This document shows positions 1-10,999 of a DNA stretch of 64,000 nt, piece by piece. The DNA lies in the NCBI RefSeq assembly GCF_963678635.1, contig NC_087069.1:36061959-36125958 (forward strand). The letters run 5' to 3'. Position 1 is the stretch's first letter. Each line of letters starts with the position of its first letter. The position numbers and the translations under genes are program-made. The stretch is from Symsagittifera roscoffensis. Its lineage: Eukaryota; Xenacoelomorpha; Acoela; Convolutidae. The notes below the pieces were generated by a model. The model did not search any database. It was not told the DNA's origin and saw only the letters and a list, made by a program, of their open reading frames with translations.

Positions 1-252
1 CTTATTGGTTGATGGTAACTTCTCAAAAATGCAAAAATACTTGAAAAGTATTCGAAAAACAGATACAATCCCAGGTGAATTCTACCTGGATGATCGAAGA
101 GCTACATCAAATATCGATAAAGCCAATTTGTTTAAACACTTCCAGTCAGTTTTTAGTTCTCCCTCCATGTAGGCGAGAATAACCCATCTCATGAATGTAA
201 AATAGAGAATCTCCATTTTAACACAACGGAAATCGAAAAAATCCTTGAAAAC

Positions 253-1810
253 TTGGATATCAACAAAGCCAAAAGACTTGTTAACCTAGGGAACATTCTT
301 TTGAAAAAACTGAGCTATTCTATCTCTAAATCTCTGTATCTACTTTTAAACGGAACTGCTAATAAATATGTTTTTCCGTCAACATGGAAAATAAGCGAAA
401 TTGTTCCTATCTTCAAAGAGGGAGGCAAACAACTTGTTTCAAACTACCGATCAATAAGTCTGCTAACGGTTATCTCAAAGGTGTTAGAAAAATTTATTTT
501 CGATAAAATGATTTCATCAGTAAAATTTAGCATCTCAAAATCATATCACGGCTTCCGACAAAAACGATCATCTGTTACAAACCTCATTGAGTATCTCCAT
601 GAGGTATATACTTACTATGATAATATCGAAACAAATTACCTGGTTTGCCTCTACTTAGACATCCAAAAGGCATTCGACAAGGTGAACCACGCAATGAGAA
701 CTGAAAAAATTAGGAGCTTTAGTTTCACAGGACAATGTTTAAAGCTACTAAAAAAATCATCTAACAGATAGAAAACAAACTGTTCGCATTGGACAAGCGG
801 TGTCCGAGCCATTACCAGTACACAGTGGTGTGCCTCAGGGGTCAGTTCTCGCACCATTGATGTTTTTTCTCTATATAAATGACCTACCAGATTGTGCAAT
901 GTCAGCAAGTTTTGGCTACGCAGACGATTACAAAATTGTTTGCAATGATCCTTTAATTTTAAATAACGATGCGAAGAGAATTTGGAATTGGTGTGTAAAG
1001 AATTCTATGGCAGTAAATATGTCAAAAACCAAAATTCTCAAGTTGAAAGGAAAAGTAAAAGTTGAAGTAAATGAAACTGTTCTTGAAGAAACTGCAGAAA
1101 TGAAAGATTTAGGTCTTATAATCACAAGCACATTAACTTGGACTGAAAATGCTACAAATAGATCTGCCAAAGCTCTGAAGGCATTATGCTCTGTGAAAAA
1201 AATCATCTCCAAAATAACAACAAAGGCCATGAAATTAAAATTATACAAATCATATGTTGCACCTATTGTAAGTTATGGCTCATCATTCTGGAAACCCTCA
1301 AAAAGAGATATCAAAATAATTGAAAGTGCACAAACGAAAGCAACAGCATGGATAATGAGTCCAACTCAAGAATACAAAGATCGATTGATTTCCCTAAATA
1401 TCCTTCCTCTGTCACTTTATCATGAACTACACATTCCTTTGCTACTGCACTAAATCCTAACTTGAAAAACTGACCTACAATGGAAAAAATTCATAAGTGT
1501 TAAGGAAAAAGGACAAACAAGATATGCGAGTATGAAAAAATACGAAAGCAAACAATTTCGACAGCAAAAATCAGAATCTGATTTTTTTCTGAGAGCCTGC
1601 AAAATTACGAACGCCTTGAATGAACACCTCAAATTCGATATCATGGAGCAAGAAAACGTAAAAGAATTATTAACGAATGTTTTCTGGAGATATTTTAAAG
1701 AGAAGTTCAACAAAAACGATCCATGCTCTTGGAGAATTGACTGCCGATGCATTAGTTGTAAAAACATTAGAAAACTAAATTTTCAAGACTTTAGATTAAA
1801 CAAAAACTGA
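253..1810 (+). pseudogene. LINE reverse transcriptase ORF2 remnant
   Basis: Palm and fingers blocks lie at 253-770. The frame then shifts, and the palm C-terminal part with the YADD box lies at about 775-1453. The thumb and tail contain LYKSYVAPIVSYGSSFW (about 1240-1300), typical of LINE RT thumb regions. A further frame (1532-1810) carries the C-terminal tail ending with a Cys-rich CRCISC motif. The catalytic aspartates are still present in both the AFD and YADD blocks, so the copy is young compared with the other LINEs in this window. Loss of frame near 175, 771 and 1453 means no full protein can be made. Confidence 0.85.
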
Positions 1811-1811
1811 A

Positions 1812-1827
1812 AGGGAGCTAACTCCCT
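1812..1827 (+). other. LINE 3'-terminal stem-loop
   Basis: AGGGAG, a CTAA loop, then CTCCCT form a perfect 6-bp stem right after the LINE stop codon and about 30 bp before the ATT-rich tail. Stem-loops at this place are known in CR1/L2-like LINEs, where the RT recognises them. The role here is inferred. Confidence 0.6.
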
Positions 1828-1885
1828 AGGTTTTGTTTTTCCTAAACTCTTGTTTATTATGATTATGATTATTATAATTAAATGT

Positions 1886-2137
1886 TTCCTTTGCAACTAT
1901 GATTAAAACTTTGATTGACTGAATTCTCACCGATACCTCTTTATCTACTGAAGTATGCGCTGATTTATTTCATCTGCAAAAAGTTAGGGTTATGGAAGTC
2001 ATTAAAACAAATAATCTAGTTTTATTAAAAAGGTGTTTCGGATTTCATATGCCTCCAAAATTGAGGACTAGATTTGCCTTGAAAACTGCAACAAGAAGCG
2101 TGCACAGTCTGTCCCGGGTCGAGATCCTGCTCAAAAA
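1886..2137. other. No gene seen
   Basis: AT-rich sequence with no convincing exon. A short open stretch at 1992-2192 runs into the repeat array that follows and has no protein-like composition. Confidence 0.5.
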
Positions 2138-2330
2138 CAGCTCAAGATTTGAGCGGTTTGAGCGATTTGAGCGGCTTAAGCTGTTTCTTTGAAAAAACCG
2201 CTCAAACCGCTCAAATCTTGCTTAAATAACCGCTCAAAATCCGCTCATTTCTTGGGTAGTTTTTGAACGGTTTTCAATCAACATTTGAGCGGTTTTTAAG
2301 CGGTTTTTGAGCGGTCTTATAAAAAAAAAC
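2138..2330. repeat. GAGCGGTTT array, first block
   Basis: The word GAGCGGTTT and its complement AAACCGCTC recur about a dozen times with variable spacing. Forward copies cluster in the first third, reverse copies follow, and forward copies return near 2284-2320, so the block can fold into long hairpins. A second block of the same word is at 3473-3735. No ORF or transposase is visible. Confidence 0.8.
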
Positions 2331-2424
2331 GATTAAAAACCATCAAAAGGGCTGGAAAAACCATCAAAAGGCCTAAAATTGCCAAAAAAAATCTAATTGA
2401 ATTCTACGGTATTTTTTCCTGCAG

Positions 2425-2567
2425 TCAGCAGATTTGGTCCAGGTTATCCAGGCGTATGATACCCAACTGATGAGGAGGAGGGTCAAACTGCCGAAAAATC
2501 TGAGTGACAACCAAGTGGTCAACTGCATCTTAGCAATCAGACGAGAAACAGACGACGAATCCCAGAG
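2425..2567 (+). CDS. Orphan internal exon, protein not recognised
   Basis: A strong acceptor (polypyrimidine tract ending TTTTTTCCTGCAG) is followed by 143 nt open in one frame, then a GTTAAC donor. The 47 complete codons read like a real soluble protein: SADLVQVIQAYDTQLMRRRV, then KLPKNLSDNQVVNCILAIRR and an acidic end. GC content is clearly above the flanks. The exon ends in phase 2. I find no matching next exon downstream. The coding-like stretch at 3740-4110 is in the same direction but has a frame break and no clear acceptor. This may be one exon of a host gene extending beyond the window, or of a dead copy. Confidence 0.5.
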
Positions 2568-2829
2568 GTTAACTTAGTTCACATACAACTGAAAAAATGC
2601 TATTAAAGGTCATTATTTACACAAAATACTCAAGAACTGAAATTCAAATAAAAAACATTTGCCGCCTGGTTTTGAAAATGAATGGAACTGTAGTTTTTTA
2701 AAGGAGTCTGCTAAGTTTTCAAATCTTCTTAGCTTATTTCCACCGTAACTTATTTCCTTTGTAACTCGTACCCGAGGTATTTCGTCTTCTTTGGGGTCCT
2801 AGACTACGCAGAACGCAAACAAGTATTAT

Positions 2830-3420
2830 GCATATAGTAAACTCCTGGCTGAGGTGCTCGACTCATAACTCGACCGAAATTTTCGACTTGTTCCGGCGAA
2901 CGATGTCCGATTTCGACTTCTTGAGTCATACGATGTCATTTTTGACTTTGTTTGAGTTTACCGGACATTGTTTGACTTTGTTTGACTTTGCTCGACTTTG
3001 TTCGACTCTCCCGGACATTGTTCGACTTTGTCTACTTCACCGGACATTGTTCGGTTTCGTTCGATTTTATCGGAACTTTTTTGCTTTCACCGGGAATTAG
3101 CTTTGTTCTCTCTTGCACCGCGATGACACTCTCGTAGATAATCCGACAACAATTCCATTACTTGAGCTTTGCGCGACCACTGTTGCGACTTTGCGCGACG
3201 CATGTTGCGACTTTGCGCGACCCATGTTGCGATTTGCGAGACCCAAATTTATGTTGCGACTCTGTGCGACCCAAATTCCGTATCATGATTCGACCGTGTG
3301 CGACCCATGATTCGACTTTGTTCGACTATAGTGTTCGTTCGACCGTCTTAATTTGCCACAAAAATAGGACTCCGTTCGACCGTGTCGGTCGAATCATGAA
3401 ACTAACACCTCAGCCCGCTG
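2830..3420. repeat. TTCGAC / GCGAC degenerate array framed by an inverted repeat
   Basis: A 590-bp block is built from short variants of TTCGACTTTG (2880-3080) and then TTGCGACTTTGCGCGAC (3165-3280), returning to TTCGAC forms at the end. The start (GGCTGAGGTGCTCGAC) and the end (reverse complement GGCTGAGGTGTTAG...) form an inverted repeat. Related blocks occur at 23437-23700 and 48990-49255. Open frames across it come from the repeat, not from a gene. Confidence 0.7.
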
Positions 3421-3472
3421 TCTTCTCGAGAAGGTATCCCAATTTGAGGTTGTTCGCCTTTTTTGAAGCAAG

Positions 3473-3735
3473 ATTTGAGCGGTTTTTTAGATGATTGCTT
3501 CAAAATGAGCGGTTTTGAGGGATTTTAAAAAAAAGCTCAAAAACGCGGAAGATTTGAGCGGTTTTGAGCGGTTTTTCTAGATAAACCGCTCAAAAACCGC
3601 TCAATTCTTGTGCGGTTTTTAAGCGAATTTTTTAGATAAACAGCTCAAAACCGTTCAAACCGCTCATTTTGAAGCAAGATTTCGAGCGTAACTGTCTGAA
3701 AAAAACCGCTTAAACCGCTCAAATCTTGCTTCAAA
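3473..3735. repeat. GAGCGGTTT array, second block
   Basis: The motif word is the same as at 2138-2330. Both ends carry AAGCAAGATTTGAGCGG or its complement, so the block is an imperfect palindrome. AAACCGCTC and GAGCGGTTT alternate, which predicts several nested hairpins. Confidence 0.8.
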
Positions 3736-3739
3736 TTAT

Positions 3740-4110
3740 GTGAAAAATCTCGACTTGGGGTGCATAGTCTACTGGAAACAACTGGCTGTTGTGCGAGTCC
3801 TGCGACAATTTGACACAGCCATTGCACAGGGTACTCATACTCAGGAACTCAAATTCCTGGAACGAGCCTCTAATGTCAAGTTCATGTGCGATGGTCGCTT
3901 CTCTTCTGGTTTGAAATTGGCGATGCAATATCTACCGATGACATCACTCTTGTTATTGAAGAATTGAATGACACACTGGAGATGTCCAAGTCTGTTATTC
4001 AGTCACTAAATTCATCGTTCGTTACTCCCGCGACTAATTATTCTGACAATTTGAAATCAGGCAAGGGGTATGCTCTTGATTTCCGTTGGAGCGGTAAACT
4101 TGAATGTTAA
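3740..4110 (+). pseudogene. Coding-like stretch with one frame break, not recognised
   Basis: Two overlapping frames look protein-coding in composition. Frame one, about 3740-3898, includes YWKQLAVVRVLRQFDTAIAQ. Frame two, about 3886-4110, includes ISTDDITLVIEELNDTLEMS and ends at a TAA. They would form one continuous product if a single frame shift near 3890 were ignored. I do not recognise the family. It could be a broken transposon ORF, a retrocopy, or two exons whose splice sites I cannot place. Confidence 0.35.
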
Positions 4111-4321
4111 AATTTAAGTGAAAAATAAAAAACAGATCGATCGAAATTTTTGAACACGAAGAAAAAAATTGATGCAATTGTATAAATTCATTTGGTATGA
4201 ATCCAAGAGAAAAATTATTATTTCGTGGAAAATTTGATGCATATTTCAAGAGATCAAGACAGTAATGAGTTAAATTTGGAAATGCGCAAATTTAGTTGAT
4301 AAGTTTCAAAATTGCGCGTCT

Positions 4322-4606
4322 ATGCTCAAATCATATACAACTGATTATTTGGAGAAAAAACATGCAGTATTTATTTCAACATCGCGGATTAAAGAAGAAC
4401 AAGAAAAGGATCAACAGTCTCTGAAAAACAGAAAAAAACTATCAAACAATGCGGACTTTAACAATGACTTTAACCATGCGGACTTTAACTTCTGCGCCGA
4501 AAATTGTTTAAGTCCACAGAAGTGTTTTGAACTTACAAAACAAAGCAAAAACACTATCAAACTTACTATCAGAAGTTTCGAGGAGGACGTGAACGCAATT
4601 TTTTAA
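4322..4606 (+). CDS. Small ORF of doubtful status
   Basis: A 94-codon ATG frame, rich in Lys, Asn and Ser, contains a short internal echo (NADFN, then HADFN). Nothing identifies a family. Composition is close to the AT-rich flanks, so it could be chance. Confidence 0.2.
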   Translation: MLKSYTTDYLEKKHAVFISTSRIKEEQEKDQQSLKNRKKLSNNADFNNDFNHADFNFCAENCLSPQKCFELTKQSKNTIKLTIRSFEEDVNAIF

Positions 4607-5784
4607 TATCAAAAGCCTTTGTAAATTGAACCGCAAACAAAACTCCGAGCGTAATTCGGAAATGATCAATCAGAGTTTTCTAGTTCAGCTTTTTTGTCAA
4701 AAAATGGAGAGTTAGGATATTACACAAAAGGTTCCGCCGTAATATGCTATATGTTTTTAGCATACTATTTTTTTGTTAGGTACCCTCAGCAAATAGTATA
4801 CTCATTGACTTATGATGTGTTGGTTTATTTTTGTTTTTTTTTGTATTTTAAAATCCTACGATAAACTGTTGTAATATCATTGAGCAAAATTCAGTTAAGA
4901 CACACTCGTTTTTTACTGGTTTTGAGAAAAATGATCAAGATCAAAAGATTAGTTTCGATATAGCAGCTATATATATATACTTGATTTGATGTTTCTTAGC
5001 CAAAACGACCAAGTCGCAATATTCAAAAATCTGAAGATAAAAAAAAACTCGAGAAATTGTCAAATCACTCCCCAGTAAAAAAGAAGATCAAATTTGAATC
5101 TTCATTGAGTCCTGATTTTTGAAAACCCAAGTAGCAAGAAAGCTGGTCAAATCAGATCGTCAGTGCTGATCATTCGAACATATGATAGAGAGAATTTCTT
5201 CTCGAAACTACACCCAAAGAATTGAACATAAAACATTCTTACTACGTTGGATTAGTCAATCAACGTCACATATGAGAAAATGTTCAAACACGGTTAGAAA
5301 AAAGTAAGAATAGAGTCTCAATTTTTACAACAAAACGTTAAAGTTAAAAAGAAAAGAGTTGCTGCAACAGAAATAATAAACATGAGCAGTTTTCAGCAGA
5401 GGAAAGGTCTACCGGGAGACTTTTCAAAAAGTTTCAGTGCTCTTCGGATATCAAATTTGTCTAGCATAAACCATCAAAAACAAGAGGATGCGGACTGTGA
5501 CCAGTCAAAGGCGGCCTTAGTTTTGTTGATTTGATTTTGTCTTATCGTAAATGAGAAGTTCTTTGTTTAACAAGGAAAACGATACAAAAGACAAAAAAAC
5601 CAGTATTATAAAAAATGTTTTTTTTGCGAACTAAAAAATTCCAAAATATGTGCTTCGGTGTTTGTAAGAAGAAACAAGAGCACTGACGACTTGCCTCTTT
5701 CGCATGTGAATGCCAATTAACTATCTCATTCTATCTCTCAAATTTTTCTGAAAAAAACTTTAAACAAGTTTTTTTCAGAGTTTT
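4607..5784. other. No gene seen
   Basis: AT-rich DNA with an (AT)n run near 4968-4978. Short stretches near 5040-5520 may be the far-decayed 5' part of the LINE that follows, but no motif is clear enough to call. Confidence 0.5.
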
Positions 5785-6800
5785 TGAATGCGGCAATCTC
5801 AGCCAGTTTTACCAAAAAATTTAGAAAAATGGTAGTGAAAATTATCGGCCAATTTCAGTTCTTCCAGTTATTTCAAAAATTTCGAAAAATTTGTTTTCAA
5901 AGGGTTGAACGAAAATTTTCAAAACACTTTCCATATATCCCAGAACGGACTTCGAAAAAAGGCGTTCAGTATATTTCAATTACTGACATATAATCAAACA
6001 GTGTAAAAAGGCATCGAAAACAAACAGATAAAAAACTGACATCGTTTCTACAGACATCAGTAGAGCTTTCGATTGTGATGATCACCTAATTTGTTGCGCA
6101 AACTCTCTGCGTAGAGATTTCTACACATAAATTTCAATTTGATCAAATCCTATCTGACTGAAACGTCTTAAGTCACTCGAGTCAAGAAGAAAATTTCGAA
6201 ATCTGAAAAAGCTAAGAAAAATAAACCCCAAAGCACTTAAATGGAACACTTTTTTCTTAGCTTTGGCAATATCTGCCGACAATACAAATTTATAGGCTTA
6301 TTTGTGTGGTAGGTTAATTTTCGAAACAATCTTGACGGTATAAAAAAATGAACATTGGAAAATAACCCATACTTTCAACGCTGATAAATTCTCATTTTTG
6401 AGTTTTGAGAAAAAGTTACATTCTTTGTTTTTCAACAGAAACGAATTAAATGTGTCGAAACCCAAATTAAGGTTCGTTAATTCGGGTACCTCAATTGAAT
6501 TGAGCACATTGACAAAGCAGGTACAAAAGCGAAAAGAATTTGTTTTGATATAAAACAATACATCAAGCTTGCACTGGAAAGCAAAGTTTAACAAGTTTAC
6601 ATTAATGGTAACCCCATTTTTTCTTTATGCAAGTCCCTGTCTAGGCTTAAACAAGCATCTGATAACACAGAAAAGCGTGTCAGGTGAGTTTTAAGTACAA
6701 ATGCATCATACAAGGAGAAAACCAAGGCAGCTAGAAGTTTTGCCTTTACCGATGTTTGTACAATTGAAAAAATTAAAATTACTTGCAAAGGTCTTACTGA
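5785..6800 (+). mobile_element. Very old LINE reverse transcriptase remnant
   Basis: Three RT signature blocks survive in the right order on the plus strand, each in a different frame. ENYRPISVLPVISK is at about 5837-5878. A DISRAFD block (the DxxxAFD motif) is at about 6052-6075. SADNTNL, a decayed ADD box with Asp changed to Asn, is at about 6275-6292. Stops and shifts separate them. Spacing of roughly 200 bp between blocks fits a LINE palm. Boundaries are uncertain. Confidence 0.6.
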
Positions 6801-8754
6801 AGCGCTACAAAACTCATTTTGTTTATTTCCCTTCTTATATTAGATCTCTCTTTTGTCTGTGTTTCAGCTGAAGAGACAATAAAAAAAACAAATGCTAACA
6901 GAATTTCATATATCAAAAATGTCGTCTTGGGAACGCATGAAGGACAGATCTGAACGAGTGCTTTGGCGGGGCATAGACCCCAATTAAAGCAGGAAAATCC
7001 ATAAGACTGCTGCTACTACTAGTTTTCAACGTGATAGACTCAGCCTTGACTAAGACTCGCGTGCAGTTTAATAAAAAATCGACTCCAATGAAGCTTTCTC
7101 AAATGATTGGAAAAAAAATAGAATGGAAAAAATTGCAGATTGGGTTCTTTTTTTTTCAGTGTGGAGCATAAAAATGGAAGAAAAAATGTTCCACAGAATT
7201 TAGCCATTCTTCAAAAATCATTGCTGAATTATTAGTTAAATAGTGCAAAAAAATTGATTCTCATAAAATACTAATAACTCGATTTTTTGCTCAATTGTGC
7301 TAGAAAAAATCAACAAGATCAAAATAATTGGTTGTTTTTTTTCCAGATTTATAGATTCAAAAAAAGGTGAAAGTTTACTCCCAAGTACAAAAATTGTTTA
7401 CGACAAAAACTTTGAAAACTATTTGAGCAATCAATACCAACAGGTTTAAATTGAGGATAAAATATCAAATTAACTTGAAATCGGCTGTTGTGGGCTTAAA
7501 AGTTTAATCTTTTTCCAGTTTTCTGTTATATTTTAAATTGATCTGTTTTGTCAATGTACATGAAAGAAGTTTTCTTTTTTATGGACAATACAAAAATAAC
7601 TGCTGTTGATAGTCAAATTGAGCCTTTTCAGGTCAGTTCAGATTCCAGAAATAACCGGCAAAATGCTCAAAACATAAAGTTAACTTTTGACAAACTTTTC
7701 AATTGGATTCAAACTACCAACGACTCAAGGGCTTATCCTTTGTTTCAGAAATAAACGCAATTTTTTGTAGTGCTACACACTCAGAGTTGTTTCTATTCAA
7801 AAATCTTTAATGAAAACAGCAAAAAAAGCTATTCCCTTCAATTGTGTGCCCTGAGTTTTTAAATTATCTAATCAGAAGTTTTTGATTCACAAACTAATTA
7901 TTTAGCAAACTTTGAAGTTTATTTTATTTTTGTTTCAAGTGTCTCTATTTAATTAACAACATGGAATTGAGCAAATTCATGGTTGGACAAAAAATTGAGG
8001 TTCCAAAACTTTTTAAAATTGTGTTTCAATTTTCTGCTGCGTAACTACAACAATCTTGAACTTGTTTCTTTTTTGAGATTGCATGGGCTCAGTTGGGTGC
8101 CAAATGTCCAAAAAGCCTACAACCAATTCTATTGGTGAAATGTAGGCTATAGAAACGTATCAAAATTGAATTAAACAGCATTGAGATAAAGAAAAAATTC
8201 ATGAAATTATTAAAAAAATTGAATTATTGTTCTTACCCAAGCGCTAAATATTTAGCTTCAACCAGATCAAAATGATATATCTGGCTCTGCATTTGTTTAT
8301 CAGTTCATTTAACTCAGTCGAAGTTTTTGCATGAATCCTTCAATTTTAACTAATTTTCAATTACGAAGAATTTTTGTAATCATAGATTTATTTGAAGCAG
8401 TTCAATTTTTATAAGCCATGATGATAATAACATGCTAAATCAGGGCAGCGTTTTGAGACCCTATTGATCCGGTTGCCATCCTCTTGGAATTGATGTAAGT
8501 TGAGTTTTGTGTATTTAGATATTACTTATGTACATCTATTTCAACATAAAATAGTTTATTTTTTTACCTTTAAATACATTTATAAAACGTACAATTAACC
8601 TAATTTGTCATGTAAAACAAGGATTAGTTGCCATATTACTTTCTTTTTCATCAAAAGACATGTTTCACTTGAACAACAATGTTTAGCAGAAACTCGTGGT
8701 TTAGTGAATTCAATTTTTTTCCGCATAAAAAACTTCCTTTTGCTTGATATAGTT
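6801..8754. other. No gene seen
   Basis: Long AT-rich stretch. An open frame at 7548-7754 (68 codons) has no recognisable features. There is no repeat structure beyond poly-A and poly-T runs. Confidence 0.5.
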
Positions 8755-9370
8755 GTAACCCGCATCCAGTTTCAAACATTAATAATCGATTATTAAATGA
8801 TTTTAGTACCAGTCTTTCAAAAATTGTGAAAAAAACTGATTTTAATCAATTAATAATCATTTATAAACTCTGTTTTTGAAATCAAACATAATCAATTAGA
8901 ATACATTATAATTGATTATTATCGATTATTTTTATCCGAATTTTGAATTTAATTGATTGGCAAAAAAATATATCATAATAGATTATAATTGTTTATGATC
9001 CCTTGATTTGTCCATTTTGTCTTCGACCTTCCACCAGAATTGCTAATATTTTATGCTTTTCATAGACGCTAGTTTATGTGAAAAATGGGAAAATTGTTTT
9101 GGCAGTTTTCAAAACAATTCAAAATTATGGTGTTTTTTTTTTTTCATTTCTCTTTGGTTATAGTTGTTTCATGATGCTCATTTTAAGTTTTTGACCGTCA
9201 AAATTATCAGCACACTACATAAGTTTCATGATTTATATAGAAGAGTTATAAATCACCTACCTCGGGATTCTCTTAACTAATATGAAGGGTTTCGTTTCGT
9301 GGTAAAAATTTGTGTTCAGATGAACCACAGAGTGACAAGACATCTCACTCTATGAGATTTTTGACAGAAA
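8755..9370 (+). repeat. Dispersed repeat family R2, copy 1
   Basis: Matches 39163-39812 in the same orientation over its whole length. Shared landmarks in order: CCCGCATCCAGTTTCAA, a run of ATCGATTA-type words, ATATTTTATGCTTTT, ATGAAAAATGGGAAA, TTTCATGATTT-type sequence and ACAAGACATCTCAC at the end. No terminal inverted repeats or ORF are visible, so this is probably a non-autonomous or truncated transposon. Confidence 0.75.
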
Positions 9371-9550
9371 AAAGGATTATATCTATTATAAATGATAATG
9401 AGAGATTATGCGATCTTATAAGACATTATAAGAGGTTATAAGAGGTTTTTGGAAAATTTGTAGTCAAATATAATTTATTATATTGTCACGAAAAATTTTA
9501 TCATTATAATGGATTATAAATCGCTTAACATCGTAGTATAAAAGATTATT
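9371..9550. repeat. Degenerate TTATAA/GATTAT-rich tract
   Basis: Words such as TATAAGAGGTTATAAGAGG and ATTATAATGGATTATAA repeat with dyad symmetry. It adjoins the R2 repeat and lies just past the stop of gene A. Confidence 0.5.
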
Positions 9551-9583
9551 TTCTCTTTTTACTGAGCGCGGGAACTTTCTTTA

Positions 9584-10158
9584 TCAGTTGAAAAGGGGGT
9601 TAGTAAAAAAGCTGTCTGACTCTTCCACAATCTCTGACTCTCTTTGCTCCAATATTACGCTCCCTGAATAACCCGAGTCTTGACTAGAGACGCTTGCAGA
9701 TGCTTTGTTCCTCTTTGTCGCGTTTTCAGGTTCCGTTCGTACCTTTTTATCTGCTGCAGTTATCACCTGTTCGATTTCTGTTTGCACTTCTTTATCAATC
9801 ATTTCCCGATGGTTATGAACTCCAACGTCCGCAAAATGAAGTCCGCTATTTGAATTCGCCGTCGCTGATTGGTCGAATGATGTAAAAGTTCTCGATTGGC
9901 CGATGGAACTTTGATCTGATTGGTTCAAATGACTCGATTCTGACGCAATGTAGTCCGGAATTCCTGCTAGATTTTTTGATTTCAGGTCCACCTGATTGAG
10001 AATTGAACGCGCAGTTACACCATCATGAGCATAAATGAAAGTGTCCAAAACAGACAAGTAAACCATGAGATCGTTTAACCCGGAGATTGGCAACTTTCGT
10101 TGTGACAAATGGATGCAAAGCATCGCAAACGGATTGCTATTCGTCCGAAGTTCAACAC
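9584..10158 (-). CDS. Gene A exon 2: C-terminal part of an unrecognised protein
   Basis: A minus-strand terminal exon of 575 nt is preceded by an AG acceptor at 10159-10160 and ends in a stop at 9584. The first codon is split (x|GT) and would be Gly. About 60 residues look folded (NPFAMLCIHL, GLNDLMVYLSVLD, ARSILN). The remainder is Ser/Gln/Asp-rich and probably disordered, ending SFFTNPLFN. Gene B exon 2 (17153-17515) aligns without gaps over the first 50-odd residues and shares F-A, C, L-S, G-x-N-D-x-M-x-Y, R-S-I-L-N and G-x-P-x-Y. With exon 1 the product would be 225 residues. I do not recognise the family. A host gene or a transposon gene are both possible. Confidence 0.65.
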
Positions 10159-10441
10159 CTCAAAATGCGGATTGGTTTGTTTTATGTCTTACTGCCTTTT
10201 ATGATAAAAATTTATGTATATCTTTCTAAATTTCGCAAGTTTTTCTTGTAGCATTCTTTATTTTATTTTACATAATTTTTTAAGCTAATGTCCAGTCTAA
10301 GAAATTGGTGACAAAGGAAATGCTGTACCACTAAAAAGTGATCTAAAATAGTAGCAAGCATTGATAAAAAACTGAGCTTTTTTGAACAAATGATAGGGGG
10401 GGATTAAGACTTAAAGACTTAAAACATTTAAAAAAACTTTC
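10159..10441 (-). other. Gene A intron, GA-AG type (inferred)
   Basis: A 283-bp intron would run from G|GAAAGT to TTTTGAG|GT. The donor differs from the ideal GTAAGT by one base (T to A at position 2). No GT donor nearby keeps the frame. The same junction, with donor GAAAAT, is found in gene B. Confidence 0.5.
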
Positions 10442-10544
10442 CTTGCTTCTTCATTGTGTCTGCGATTATCTTAATATCGAACTCGGGGAGATCCAGATCC
10501 AGGTGTTGCAGAACAGCAGACTGTACGTACTTTTCGGTAGTCAT
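10442..10544 (-). CDS. Gene A exon 1: N-terminal 34 codons
   Basis: ATG at 10544 in good context (ACAAAAATGA) opens 103 nt. It reads MTTEKYVQSAVLQHLDLDLP, then EFDIKIIADTMKKQ, and ends with one base of a split codon. Gene B exon 1 at 22951-23053 has exactly the same length and aligns without gaps (T-x-x-x-Y, L-Q-x-L-D-L, E-F-x-I, I). Read without splicing, the frame stops four codons later at 10428. The sequence suggests a short helical N-terminal region. No known domain is evident. Confidence 0.6.
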
Positions 10545-10999
10545 TTTTGTAATCCCGTAATAAAAAAAAAACACCGAGCTTTTAGTAGTTATTTAAGATA
10601 TAACTTTGCTATTAAGTACGAAGAACAATCAAAACTAACAGCAAAATATAATATTTGATCGAACAATAAAAATATTGAAGCTACAAGTTACGTAAATAGA
10701 ACTTACGTAACTCAACCAAGCTGTTTGAAAATGAAAAAAAAAAACAGGTAATTAGCTGACATGGTTCAACAATGTCATGCTGAATTGGATTTTAAACGAA
10801 AAAAAAAGCTAACGAAAAAACCAAAACATGCTTTGCAATGAATGATATAATTATTTTTTTTTCGCCTGTAATTGATTTTCTCATACAAATGGACACTGTG
10901 CTCAATAAAATCATGGTTTATTGACAGCAAGTGCAGACTTTTATTGACCAGTTAAATGCGAGGACTTCTGAGTAAAACTGTGTCTCTACTTCGGATAAA
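10545..10999. other. Upstream of gene A; no gene seen
   Basis: AT-rich DNA that would hold the gene A promoter. No TATA box or initiator can be placed with confidence. Confidence 0.4.

Larger units (their letters stand above)
1..1885 (+). mobile_element. Non-LTR retrotransposon (LINE), 3' part, broken
   Basis: The element runs off the left edge and ends near 1885. Three reading frames hold one decayed reverse transcriptase: 2-172, about 180-770 and about 775-1453. A basic, cysteine-containing C-terminal tail follows to 1810. RT blocks appear in order: a YRSISLL block near 450, LDIQKAFDKVNH near 655, SGVPQGS near 825 and the catalytic YADDYK near 917. After the stop come a short hairpin (1812-1827) and an ATT-rich tail (about 1850-1885), a common form of LINE 3' end. 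At least three frame breaks make it inactive. It reads like a jockey/CR1-type element, but the clade is not certain. Confidence 0.9.

Noticed and set aside
10436-10442. GT donor at GGAAA|GT for gene A exon 1
   Set aside because: It would leave the wrong phase for exon 2, and gene B has no GT at the same place.
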